A stretch of DNA of 64,000 bases, taken from assembly GCA_947172415.1 (NCBI GenBank), contig OX359194.1, positions 8,456,401 through 8,520,400 on the forward strand, in the 5' to 3' direction. A program made the position numbers and the translations under genes. Each line of letters begins with the position of its first letter. Positions within the stretch are counted from its first letter, which is position 1. The notes beneath the pieces were generated by a model. The model made no database searches. It saw only the letters and a program-made list of their open reading frames with translations, and had not been told where the DNA came from. Shown one piece after another: positions 13,001-23,900 of the stretch. Origin of the DNA: Chondrosia reniformis (Eukaryota > Porifera > Demospongiae > Chondrillida > Chondrillidae).

Positions 13001-14557
13001 TTTGAACTGAACACAGCAATTATTAATTTGGTTGTTGCAGTGTGTAAATATATATTGTCATTGTTTAGGATTTTCTTTTGAAGTGTCCAGGAATCAGTAC
13101 AAAGAATTGCAAGTGAGAACCTACACACACCAGAGCAAAACTTTTACAAAGGACAATTTAAAAGGTTGCCTTCTTAGAAAATACGCACTTCACAAGACAA
13201 TTCCTATATGTTTGATATCCTTGTACAGACTCCTATGTGAAACCACTGTGATTCTAAGAAAATGTTCATTTTTGGATGTACAGTACAAATGCTAGCCAAT
13301 ACATATATGCATCCATAGACTGTTAAATTCACTGGATTGGTTAGCGTTGTTTTGGGAATTCCACCCTTTATCAATAATGGTTGGAACTTGGAACTTGCAA
13401 ATTTTCAAAATATTGCTTTACTCAATCTTTATTCTTAGCTAGTACACTTGTAAATATGATGCACATTTAGCTAATCAATCGTCTTCTCAATGTAGAATAG
13501 CCCACCCGATAATGTCTGTTGATTAGAATAGCCAGTTTAGTGACCATTCAAGAACTATATGCAAGAGATGGTTTGAGTGCATAAGTGTGCCATTTGTTTT
13601 TCTTTGTGCGTCAAGTGCTTAGACTCGGGGCCTTTATCATGCATCAGGGATAATGCCAAAAATTGGAAAATGGACTATTTCAAAGATTTGTACAATTAGA
13701 AGAGATCCTTATTCTGTTTTTTTTTATGATACAGTTAGACACATCCAAGTGAAGCCAAATGAAGCTTTGTACTTGAATATGTGTGATTATAGAATAAGGA
13801 TTTATTCTAACTGTGTCAAACTTATCTTTTGAAAGGATCATCTTTCGATTTTTAAAGCATCTAAAGATGCAGTTTTGTTGTCAGACGTTTCGACCCTGAG
13901 GGTCTTCTTCAGTGACTGATGTTGGAAACTGATAAAGACCTATGGGTCGTCCTTAGACACTCAAAACATGAAAGATAAACCATCTGCAAGATAAGTTTGA
14001 CACAGTTAGAAGAAATCCCACTTGTCTACATACTCTTTAGAAGTAAATGTTTGAGCCAGTTCAAAGAGGCTACTACTGAAGGCTCACAATTATCAAGTGA
14101 ATATAGTACATATTAGAAGTGATGAGACTACTTCTCTTGAACATACAGCACATCAGTATTGAATGGCCCACGATTCTCATAAACCTTATGAATCTCATCT
14201 TATGATAATCTCTGGTTCTGTGAACTATAAATTTACAACTAACTTTGTAAAAGATATAAGCACATACATATGTGAGATTTGTATGCAATAAGTATGGGAG
14301 TATGTGAGATCCTTATGTGATACGTATGGATACGTATCTAATACATCTGGAATATTCATGTGATACATAATACTCTTTCTATTGAATAATCATTTTTGTT
14401 TTACTGCATTTTGACTTTTGTCTTGTACAGAACTCTGATGGCAAAAGTTAATAGTCTTAGTGCTATGGTTGCACTTTCAGTTGAAGAAATTGAAGAAATT
14501 TTGCAAAATAAAACAAATGCTTCACTGTTATGGAGTTTTATTCATTCAAATTATTAA
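4032..14557 (+). CDS. ERCC4: DNA repair endonuclease XPF
   Basis: XPF is the catalytic half of the XPF-ERCC1 nuclease that cuts 5' of bulky lesions in nucleotide excision repair and acts in crosslink repair. About 25 short exons can be followed from ATG 4032. They include 4032-4096, 4160-4256, 4402-4490, 4818-4930, 5227-5340, about 5395-5488, 8687-8808, 8866-8940, 9016-9079, 9989-10121, 11273-11354, 11529-11588, 13070-13112 and 14431-14557 (stop TAA). The helicase-like N-terminus reads [16 protein letters not shown], then [15 protein letters not shown] and [13 protein letters not shown]. The nuclease centre GDYILTP...VERKSLNDL is intact, so the enzyme should be active. The C-terminal helix-hairpin-helix region, which pairs with ERCC1, reads [10 protein letters not shown] then [17 protein letters not shown]. 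At about 10.5 kb the gene is long for this window because its introns carry minisatellites and MITEs. Confidence 0.95.
4097..4159 (+). other. 63-nt XPF intron with no in-frame stop
   Basis: The intron gtatag...tgtag splits an Arg codon (AG|A) and restores the conserved LAR-GLG junction. Its length is a multiple of three and the frame stays open through it, so a retained transcript would insert 21 residues without truncating the protein. Confidence 0.8.
5522..5732. repeat. 25-bp minisatellite in XPF intron
   Basis: Roughly eight copies of a unit containing CACCCCATGCCACACCCTC. Some copies carry one extra A. All open frames across it are artefacts. Confidence 0.9.
6925..7440. repeat. 25-bp minisatellite in XPF intron, about 20 copies
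   Basis: The unit is GATCAGACTTCGGTCTCCCA plus ACCAA, with 27-bp variants that gain an extra GA. The open frames reading SDFGLPTKI or DQTSVSQPR come from the repeat and are not genes. Confidence 0.9.
8112..8350. repeat. 10-bp (CACCTCACAC) array ending at an acceptor
   Basis: About 24 copies of a 10-bp pyrimidine-rich unit. The last copy, CACCTCATAG, supplies the 3' splice site of the next XPF exon ([17 protein letters not shown]). Confidence 0.9.
8506..8672. repeat. (CATC/CACC)n simple array starting at a donor
   Basis: An ATCC/ACCC tetranucleotide array starts within about 10 nt of the donor gtatca of the preceding XPF exon and fills most of the intron. Confidence 0.9.
9640..9830. mobile_element. 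Palindromic MITE, about 170 bp
   Basis: Left arm CTTTGTAAAGGTTCATCTTT...GGAGACGCAGTTTTTT is repeated in inverted form as AAAAAACTGCGTCTCC...CCTTTACAAAG, leaving a spacer of about 30 bp. The outer sequence AACTGCGTCGAACTTATC recurs near 13812 and 20628, which defines a family. It lies in an XPF intron and has no coding capacity. Confidence 0.75.
10141..10395. repeat. 50-bp AT-rich tandem repeat, 5 copies
   Basis: Each unit runs GTGTATATACGTATGTTAAT then ATATATACGTACATTTGTAT then GTCTTACTAA, spaced exactly 50 bp in the first copies. It lies in an XPF intron. Confidence 0.9.
11408..11505. repeat. 25-bp tandem repeat, 4 copies
   Basis: The unit is CATTATATATTTCATCAGCA plus TAAC, in an XPF intron. 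Open frames on either strand ([16 protein letters not shown]) are by-products. Confidence 0.85.
11850..12060. repeat. CpG-rich dispersed repeat with 41-bp tandem core
   Basis: Three copies of a unit containing GAAGAGTTTCGAAACGATTT then CTCACCTCGATATTACAAT. The surrounding CpG-rich sequence differs from the AT-rich intron and looks like an inserted element, but no terminal repeats could be fixed. Confidence 0.6.
13803..14012. mobile_element. MITE-like element, relative of the 9640 element
   Basis: Inverted ends CTAACTGTGTCAAACTTATC (left) and GATAAGTTTGACACAGTTAG (right) bound about 200 bp in the last XPF intron. Inside is the palindrome-containing motif TTTCGACCCTGAGGGTCTTC, variants of which occur near 16045 and 22095. 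Confidence 0.75.
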
Positions 14558-14778
14558 TCACTACTTTTCCTTTGCATATATACATATACTGTTATTTATT
14601 AAGTACCGAAACTGTCTCTACAGACGTCACAATCACTGAATAAATTCATATGATTCATAATAAATACTGTAATTTACAAATAGTTAAATATAAAATCTGT
14701 TCAATTAGCAAAACATACAAATATAGTTACTTATATATACGTACATACATAGATAGATTGATAAGGATATATTTCTAC

Positions 14779-15587
14779 TCATTCACAGTTATTATTGCCT
14801 GTTCGTATGAAGGTGCACACGAAAGTGCTACTGGCGTTGTTGTTGTTCTGGGTCAAACTGGTGTTTTGCACTCTTTCAATCACCTCTTCAATGACATCTA
14901 GAGACACTCTTAAGCATGCTCTGTCAAATCCTGAGGTAGTCTGTGTATAATTGGGCATTGTGCAGCCACTGTCTGAACAGCCACATTTATTGATTTTTAT
15001 CTAGCACATCCAAATCAGAGAGTAGAGTGAAATACAATATAATCATTGCCAGCATTGTGCATACATACATACACTCATATGGTATGCATATTGTATACAT
15101 ATATATAATTAAAATCAAACTTATTACTTACAATGTTGAGCAGCAATCCCTTAAATTCTCTTAATCTTATTCCAAGATTATTCAGTTTTTTCATCACATC
15201 ATCATCATAGTCTGTATTCTCAGAAACATAATAATCCAGTAGGAGTTCGTCATAATAAATCATTGCATTGTCCAGTTCTTGATAGCGATCGGCTAGTGTC
15301 TGATAAGTATCTGCACCTGGGCTGTTTACTGATATATTTATTTTTTCTTCAATGTTACAATTCCCTCTGCTTATATCTGCATCCAATTCTATTAATAGAG
15401 TTTTGATAACATTTCCCTCAAATGTAACAAATTTATGGAGGTTGTATTTCTTCTCATTGATCATTGTAGCATTACAGTAAGGGTTTTGGTATTTTGCTGC
15501 TGATTTTGCTTCTCGTACTACTGGTACTGCACTTGCTAAAGCTGACAGAACTGTCCAGAAAAACAATTGGTTCAAAATAGTTTTCAT
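14779..15587 (-). CDS. Small secreted, predicted helical protein (unrecognised)
   Basis: There are two exons. Exon 1 is 15587-15132, from a true ATG to a consensus donor (ATT|gtaagt). Exon 2 is 14940-14779, from the acceptor acacag to TGA. Both boundaries are phase 0, giving about 205 residues. A clear signal peptide (MKTILNQLFFWTVLSALASA) is followed by a mature chain with at least five cysteines (PYCN, GNCN, RACL, FVCT, NNCE) and possible N-glycosylation sites (NAT, NIS, NTS, NAS). Long stretches lacking proline, such as TYQTLADRYQELDNAMIYYD, KLNNLGIRLREFKGLLLNI and RVSLDVIEEVIERVQ, look like amphipathic helices. That profile fits a helical secreted factor, but I recognise no family. It sits next to three receptor genes in the same orientation and has a strong TATA box. 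A ligand role is only an inference. Confidence 0.8.
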
Positions 15588-15670
15588 TCTTTCTCAAGTT
15601 GATAGAAGTATATATCTTCTTCTGATTTGATCTCGCTGTCTGCTTATGATGGAGTCTCTGCAGTAGATAC

Positions 15671-15680
15671 TGCTTTTATA
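15671..15680 (-). promoter_or_regulatory. TATA box of the secreted helical protein gene
   Basis: Read on the minus strand the site is TATAAAAGCA within CTATAAAAGCAG, about 85-95 nt upstream of the ATG. That leaves room for a short 5' UTR if transcription starts about 30 nt downstream. Confidence 0.7.
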
Positions 15681-15699
15681 GAGCCGTGAAGCATTACCT

Positions 15700-17241
15700 T
15701 ACTAATTATTCAAATGTTCTGTCAAGATAGAGTAGGAAATATCAACATTAAATATCAGAATCATTAAATTTCAGTATTATATGTGGAAACCCTTTAATAA
15801 TATACATACATTATAATAATAATAATATTATATACAAGTTGTACTGAAATCATCATAAATTCTATGAATTTGAAAGACGGAATACAAAAAAAGCAATTAG
15901 GAAACATTGTAATATGAACTTTTAACTTCCCAGCTCACTGATGGCTAGTGTCCTTCTCACTTTAGTATATATATTCAGTTGCCCTAGAAAGTCTTTCATC
16001 ATCAATAACAGATATGTAAATCATGATCAGGAGTCACTGTTGAAGACCCTCGAGGCTGAAACATTCGACCAAAGAATTAAAAACTGTACATGTGTCTTTT
16101 GACACTTAACAAGTCAGAAGATGCTTCATCTAAAAGATATTGTACACTAGTACTTCTAATTGAGAAAATGCTCTATGTATTCTCTGGTTTTTTAATTATA
16201 AAAAGAAATAGTAGAAGTTGCTAGGGAACATGCATATATAGTGTAGGCTACTGTCATATATACCTACGTGTTAACAACATGTAATCATTATACTAACATA
16301 GTTCTCGGGTTTAATCTGGTGTGGTTGCCCATATATATGCATATATACCAACTGAAAAAGTTGTTTTTCTAATCAGAGATAGATAGGAAGTAAAAAGCAC
16401 AGCTCGTGTCTCCTATACCTGGATTTAGAAACAGATGCTGAAGTAGGGATGGCTGCAATGAGCAATCTAAAATACCATTTTCCCATCCATTCTACAGTAA
16501 AAGGTCTATAGAGAACTAAACCTAGTGAGAGCTTTGGATGAGGATATAAGAGTCTTCTCTTAATTCTTCTGTAGAGCCATATAAGAATTATATATGTGGT
16601 TAGTGCAGGACAGCCATATACTGGCCCTATTTTATACTACCGTATAAGTATTATTTCATGATTCCAATAACAACTGTTAATTTATTCATTTATACCGTTG
16701 GTTCTATTATACAACTGAATGATAACAGTATTATTATTATTGAAGTTTCATATGTGTGGGTTGCATGCATGCAATATATGGGTATATAATATACCCACTT
16801 TGACATTTTTTATTTCCGTAATGTGTCTTCACAGCTGGTTCTAGGCATATGGCATCAAAAATGAAAGGACTTTCTTTCTGTACGATCGATGTTGATGGAT
16901 GTAGATTACAGAAGTATTCCTAGTTTTATGGTGGTGAATAGATGAATTTATAGTATGGAGATTAGATAGGTGTGGAGGGATCGAGAAGTTGGTAAACTGA
17001 TTTGAAGATATTTAATATAAAATGATGCTAGCGGTGAGTTTCAAACAATTGAATCTTACTGACCATGCTGTACATTCCAGTTCAGAGTGTGAACAACAAA
17101 AATAATTAATAATGCAAAAGTGTTATAGTCCAACATATGTAAATAATAATAATTTTAATTCTATGAAATATTCTAAACATATATTTAATGTTATACATGT
17201 AGCACTTTGAATAATCGTACATCCCAAAAACAAAAGAATAT
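15700..17241. other. AT-rich intergenic region, no gene seen
   Basis: No exon is supported on either strand. The stretch has short AT repeats and, near 16045, a degenerate copy of the GACCCT(C/G)AGG motif also found inside the MITE at 13885. Confidence 0.5.
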
Positions 17242-20147
17242 TCAAAATGGTTTGTTTCTTTTCTTTTTTGATTGAGACTGCCTTGATGAGTCGTTTAATA
17301 TGTAATCTCTGTACCATTTCACAAAATCTGTCCACTCTTCCTTTGAGGAGAATGTCAACTTTGAAATCATCCCATGTGGCCTTAAACAGCGATACTCCAT
17401 TATTTTTTTGTTGGTTTCCATGGTGATCCGGTCAACTGAATCATATTGCCAGACCTTGATTGACCAGTCCTCAGCATTTGGGGAAAAGTACTTCAATTCC
17501 ACTCCTAATGACGTTAGCTTATCAAGTTCTCTTCTGTAGAGGCACTTGAAGTGATGATGCAGAAACTTGTAGAGATTTCCTGTACCCTTGACAAACTTGA
17601 TATTTTCTTTCTTCTTATGGCTCATTAGGATTATTCCACATTTCAATTCTCTCAGTGAAATCAGTTTAGTGCCACTTTCTGCAATTTTGGTCTTTAACAC
17701 CTAAAGACAGTGATAGCCATACAATGAGGTGCTGTGCATAATACATATATAATGTGTGGGATGCATATAAATCATGTTTACACATAAGATGCATTATACC
17801 AGATTTACAGTCACTGAACTAACTGTGGAAAGATTAGGATCAAACCATCCACTGTACTGCCTGAATGACTCATCGTCAGGGTACATCGGTTCACTTGATA
17901 TTGTCCATTTGTTAATCTATATTTAAATATTTGATGTGATACGTAGGAATGTGTAGTTTTTACTGTCATACTGGTTGACTCACTGAGCTTTCTTCAATGT
18001 ATTTCCTTGGAGGAAGCTGGGGAGCCATTGCTGAGTTTAGCTCATTATGTGTTTCTTCTTCTTCTTCTTCATCATCACTGAAACAGCTACTGTTTAAGGA
18101 ATTGCCGTCTGATTTCATTGTCTGTATATTCACATAAGGAGTCTCCCCTTCCATTTTAACATTTATTTCTTTTCCCTTGTCATCAGAAGTGATGGAATCA
18201 CTTTTAAAAAGGTTCCCTTTAGGGCACTTGCACAGGAGATGTCTATATCTACAAAACATAAAGTTATAAAGTATTATTCAAACACGATCATTACATTGAA
18301 ATTGATAAATTTCTAAAAAGGGTCAAGTCAGAAAATTGGAGGAGTGGAACCATTATATGTCTTACATCACTTCCTGGAAGAGTTGACTGAACCCACCTCA
18401 CTATGACAAGTAGTATTCCAACAAGAAGGATTACAGCTGCTGCTATACTAACCAATGCCAGTCCTATCTTTAGTCCTATACAAGTTATTGTTATGAAATT
18501 GAATAATTGTAGGAGATTATATATCTTAATCCTTCTCCTTACCGACAGTGTTGTCTGCAGTGGAAGTGGTTATCGAATCAGTCACTGCAACAATGTATTC
18601 CATTTCTCCAGTTTGATCACTGTTCCATGGAGTGACAGATATATTGTATTGTACTCCTGATTGTAGTCCATAAAAGGTATGTTCCAGAATATCCCCAGTC
18701 AAATTTATCTGTCGTATTTGTCCAGTTGAGTGAGCCAGTGTAATCTGAATATGCATACATACATATATATGTACAGTAGTAGCGTATGGTATAAATATTG
18801 AGACATAGAATCGTGTAATTCTATACATGTGAATTCAATTAACATACATTGCATCCAACAGCTGTTCCATCCAGTTTCCACTCAATTAATATGCTAGATT
18901 CTGTGACATTTTCATCAAGATTTTGTATTTTTCCGATGGGTGTCTCTAAATAATGTTTACAGTAGAAAATAGACAATCAGCAATTAATGTACAGTATCAA
19001 TGCATCAATGCAACGTTTATACTAACTACTTGTTGATGCTTCTACTGTCGTAAGACTTCCACTTCCCCATCTGTTAGTTGCAACAATGTCAATACTATAG
19101 TTGGTGCTGGAGCGAAGTCCATTAAACTTGTATTTATGTGAATTTCTGCTTAGAGAGATTGTTCTTAAGTTATCATCTCGATGCCTTAATGTTAACTGAT
19201 ATCAGAGAATTATAAATCTAATCTCAAGTAAGTTCATCTTTGATGGGCAACTCACAGTGTATTCCTCCACCTGACCACCACCAGGAGGGCTCCAAGATAC
19301 AGTGATTGAGGAAGGCGTAGTTTCACTGTCAATTGCATGTAATACAGTCTTAGATGGTACTATAAAATATGATTAAATGTTAAATACAATTTACATAATC
19401 TTAGTCGGCACGTACTAGTTCCTCTATTAGTTAAGGAGCTAATTGTTGAGGAGATTGGTGACTTGCCAACAGAGTTGTAGCAGTACGCTCTAATGTTGTA
19501 TGTGGTAGCAGCTTTAAGTGATGGAATAGTAATAGAAGAATCACTTGTTTCAATTCCTTTCCACACTTCAGATGTGGTCTCTTTGTATTGAAAGACGTAA
19601 GTTAGTATCTCAGAACTGTTGCATCCACTACTTCTGTACACAGTAATTGTCTCATCAGTCTGAGCACTAACTTGTATACCTGGTACAGTAGGTACTGTAC
19701 GGACTAAAACACACAAGAATTAATATAGCAGTGAGACTGCATTGGGATGTGACGGACCTAACTATTCAAATTGGTTAGATTATTACTCAACTATATTAGG
19801 TTACCTGGGAGAGTTGTGAAGAGTGTAGTCTCAGATCCATATGATCCATATCCACAACTACTATTAATAGAAACTTGATAATGGGCATCTGGAACTAGTC
19901 CAGTGAGCTTGTAATAAGACCGAGGGGCCGGCACTGTTTGACATTGGCTGTGATGGTAATATCCATTCCAATATTCCCAGCATAGTGTAGAATTACCTTG
20001 ATATGGCATATCCCAAAGGATAATAGATGAATTTTTAGTTATATTCTCAACTATGATATTAGTTGGAGTACAGGCTTGAATTGAGATGAAAGAGGTTTGA
20101 ATCAGAAAGAAATAGAATAATTTGTCTGCCTCCCCAAAAAGATACAT
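17242..20147 (-). CDS. Receptor A: FN3 single-pass receptor
   Basis: Ten exons join cleanly: 20147-19805, 19703-19416, 19359-19256, 19195-19030, 18945-18848, 18744-18543, 18475-18397, 18248-17984, 17916-17824 and 17700-17242. A signal peptide (MYLFGEADKLFYFFLIQTSF) leads into about four FN3 domains. The second has a cysteine pair (SGCNSS and RAYCYNS). One membrane span follows (IGLALVSIAAAVILLVGILL). The tail carries ETPYVNI (YxN, a Grb2-SH2-type site if phosphorylated), an acidic run, and APQLPPRKYIEE (PxxPxR, SH3-type). It ends in a domain of about 115 residues (KYFSPNAEDWSIKVWQYD, then CLRPHG) shared with receptors B and C that I cannot assign. There is no kinase, TIR or death domain. A longer open frame starting at 20189 begins with TTG, so ATG 20147 was chosen. 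Confidence 0.85.
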
Positions 20148-20220
20148 CTTCCAATAAACACCTCTCAATGGCTTAGTATATAGGTCCAAATTCTTCAGTA
20201 TGGTGCTATTAAAGAAATGT

Positions 20221-20232
20221 GTTTATATAAAT
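20221..20232 (-). promoter_or_regulatory. Possible TATA box of receptor A
   Basis: Minus-strand TTTATATAAACA lies about 75-85 nt upstream of ATG 20147. The region is AT-rich, so the match could be chance. Confidence 0.45.
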
Positions 20233-20619
20233 ACCATTGTATGACCCAAATACAATGGCTTCTAATGGCCTGAAACTCTATTTTTAGTATACATATACAG
20301 TCTATACATAATATAAGTATGTTTATAATATGTACTGTAAATGTGTATACGTAGAAAGATACGTACATTGTTGAATCAAGCACCTCACACTTATAACATA
20401 ATAATACAGTGTATGCGTTTTCCTACACTCTGCTATGTTTTATCTAATTGCTTTCTGTTTAACATTATACTATTGTGACTAGCTTATACAAAGTGTGAAA
20501 ATGGATGCTTAACCTTGTTTTCTATATGCGTAATTATGAATCTATAACAACAGTTTTGTTCTACATTTGACTGTTCAACAACACTTAAGGTTAATAAAAT
20601 TCAGCTTAAGGTTAATAAA

Positions 20620-20705
20620 ATTCCTTAACTGCGTCGAACTTATCTTTTGGATGGTTCATCCTTCGGTTTATCGAGCGTGTCTAGAGGCGCAGTTTTCAGT
20701 CACTA
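20620..20705. mobile_element. Fragment of the 9640-type MITE
   Basis: TTAACTGCGTCGAACTTATC followed by GGTTCATCCTTCGG and GGCGCAGTTTTCAG matches one arm of the palindromic MITE at 9640. The second arm is missing. Confidence 0.6.
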
Positions 20706-20981
20706 TATAAAACTGACAAAACGCTATCAAATGCTTCTTTATGTAAGCCCTTACCTTTTGCGGGTGATTTAGCATAAGACTTCACTATATCTTTTGTCTT
20801 TATCCAGTACTAACTTACAAGAGATAGGTAAACATATATGTTATTGGACACGCTAAATAGATCATCTAATAAGCGTGACCAATTGAATTTGTCAGTTTGA
20901 GAATTCTATATGTTTGTGTGTATGACTGCATCAAATAAATCCACTGCCTGTCCACTGTGCATGAACTAGATTATGTAGGTT

Positions 20982-23900
20982 TTACAGTCTTTCTTTGTCC
21001 TTCATGTAACAACTAGCAAACTCCTTCCACTCTTCCTTAGAATTCCATGAAATTTCATGATTCAGTCCATGTGGTCTCAGGCAGCAATGTTCCATTAACT
21101 TTTGATTAGTTGCCATGGAGATCTGGTCAGCATCATCATATAGCCACACAGTAATGGACCAGTCCTCAGCATTTGGAGAAAAGTACTTCAACTCTACTTC
21201 TATGGGAGTGAGTTCATTCACCTCCTTCTTGTAGAGGTCTTTGAATATCTTGTAAAGATAGGAGAAGAGATTGGAAGAGCTTCCAATGAACCGAGCACTC
21301 TTCTTCTTCCTGTGAGTCAGCATTACTACTCCAACAGTGAGGTTGTCCACAGTCACAGAGTCCTGGCTGTTTTCAGTTAGCTTGCCCAGTAGTACCTAGT
21401 ATATAAAATACATTAATTAAGTAAAGTACAATTAAAATGGGTAAATGATATACAATTAAAGGTCTCACAGAAGTAAGATTTGGGTTAAACCATCCACTCT
21501 TCTCTTCAAAAACGTCTTGACTGAGATATGCTGGTGGAATAACTGATATTGGTAAAGTTTCCTATATTTGCAAAGATAATTTAAAGATCAAAAGTAAGTA
21601 CACTTTATGTAAAGAAACCTTTTTCATTTTCTTTGGATCAAATGTTCTAGGCATTTTCGAATGGAGTAGTTCTATTTTTGCGATCTTTAGTTGGTAGTCA
21701 ATGGATTCCATTTCAGTAGTCACTGTGACATCTTTAATGGTCTCGGTCTTGGGCGGTGGCTGGTTGGAAATTTCTATTGGTTTAATGGTCTCGGTCTCGG
21801 GCAGTGGCTGGATGGACATTTCTATTGGTTGGTAAGCTGCGTTTTCCTCCAATTCAATCGCATTGGCTTTACTCTTCCATTTCATGTCAGCATCTCTTCG
21901 GCGTTCTCTTCTTAAGTGACTGAGTGAACATAAACAGGGCTATGATATAGGATCTATAGCTTTTTATGATAATATTATGTATATGAAAGAAAAAAATATA
22001 TGTTTATGTATATATATATATGTATATGTATATGTAGAGTATATGATATATGAAGTTTATTGAGCAACAGCAACATTAAATCTTTGGAATAGAACGTTTC
22101 AACCCGTAGGTCTTCATCAGCAATAGCTATCATGATCACGACAAATTAACCCAATCACTTCATATACAGTATATGTATGATTACAGTCTTGCAAGCCAGA
22201 CCTTATCTACCTGTTTATAAGGTAAGAATGATATTCAAGGTTTGTACCAAGTGGACACTGGTGGTGGGAGTTACCATGGATATTTGTGACGTATTATGTA
22301 ATTTGGTAGTGTACCACTCTGCATCATTTACAAATTTATGTGCAATCTAATTAATGCACCCTTAATTTAGAACTTGATTGCGATTTAAATCGTTCGGACA
22401 TTAAATGTTAATGTAGAGCAGCTGTAAGGTCTGGCCCATCAGACTAAAAATCCATTTTATTTCAGCCATTTTGAAGCTGCATACAAGTGATTTTTAACAC
22501 ATACCTTATTATGCAGGCTACAATCATTCCAAAGAGGAGGAGGATGGTCAAAACGAGGAGTGTTCCAATGGTGTAAAGGGCAACTTGTAAACTTGCTTTA
22601 GGTTTGAAAGTAGAAATGTACATAAATAGTTAGCTGAGGAGTCATGCTGGTAAACCTAGTACTCACCTACTGACAGTGGCTCCCCTTCAGAGGGCCTTTC
22701 TGACCTTTCTCCTTCAATCAAAGTTATATTAGACACAGATAAATTAAAAGTACTTTCACTTGCCTTCCCGCCATCATTCCAAGGGATTATGTGAAGAAGG
22801 TATAAGAAGTCATTCTCTAGTTCATATATTGTATATTGTATTTCATCTTCATATGATGTAACTGCTAAATTCACGTATCTTAAATTTCTACCAAACTCAT
22901 CTTCCAATATAACCTTCCAATAATGGGGGAAATGCTATATAAAATATTAGTGATATTATACATTGATTATATCAGGTACACCTCATAGCCTCTGACATCT
23001 TCATCCAAATTAGTCCAATTGAGTGACACACTTGTGTTGCTAAGTTTCTGAAATCCTACTTTAGTTACACCTGTCAAGAGACATGAAGGACTGTTACAGT
23101 ACATGGAGTCTGATTATATATTCAACACACAAATTATCTAAATCACCATTTTATTATACGCAGTGGCTAGAGTACCGGTACACAAAAAGTGAGCTATTAA
23201 AGTGTATACAAAAGTGGTTAAGCACCATATTACATTTATATAAAAAGTATAACAGTACATCGATAAGCACCAGCTTACAAACTCCGTACATATAGCTGTG
23301 TTAAAGTAGCCGCAATAAAATAACACGTTATAGAACACATTAGTTATTTCTTTTGCTCAACGACTGGCAAAAGGGAAAGGAAAGAGACTGACATTTAAGG
23401 GGGTCCAGGTGGCTGCCAACTGTCCTACGCCCATCTTATAAGCTTGCCAGTGCTTAAGTCACTTTTTGCTCTAAGCATCGGCAAGCCCCAAACTGACAGT
23501 TAAGGGGGTCCAGGTGTCTGCCAACTGTCCTACGCCCATCTTATAAGCTTGCCAGTGCTTAAGTCACTTTTTGCTCTAAGCACCGGCAAGCCCCAAACTG
23601 ACAGTTAAGGGGATCCAGGTGTCTGCCAACAGTCCTCGCCCATCTTATAAGCTTGCTGGTGCTTAAGTCACTTTTTGCTCTAAGCACCAGCAAGCCCCAA
23701 ACTGACAGTTAAGGGGATCCAGGTGTCTGCCAACAGTCCTCGCCCATCTTATAAGCTTGCCGGTGCTTAAATCACTTTTTGCTCTAAGCACCAGCAAGGC
23801 CCAAACTGACAGTTAGGGGGTCCAGGTGTCTGCCAACTGTCCTACGCCCATCTTATAAGCTTGCCGGTGCTTAAATCACTTTTTGCTCTAAGCACCGGCA

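Noticed and set aside
17966..17983. C-terminus SVSQPV and stop as the end of receptor A
   Set aside because: A consensus gtgagt donor precedes it, and two further in-phase exons continue the protein as in receptors B and C.
20148..20189. Upstream start for receptor A giving MDLYTKPLRGVYWK
   Set aside because: The codon at 20189 is TTG; the first ATG at 20147 gives a normal signal peptide.
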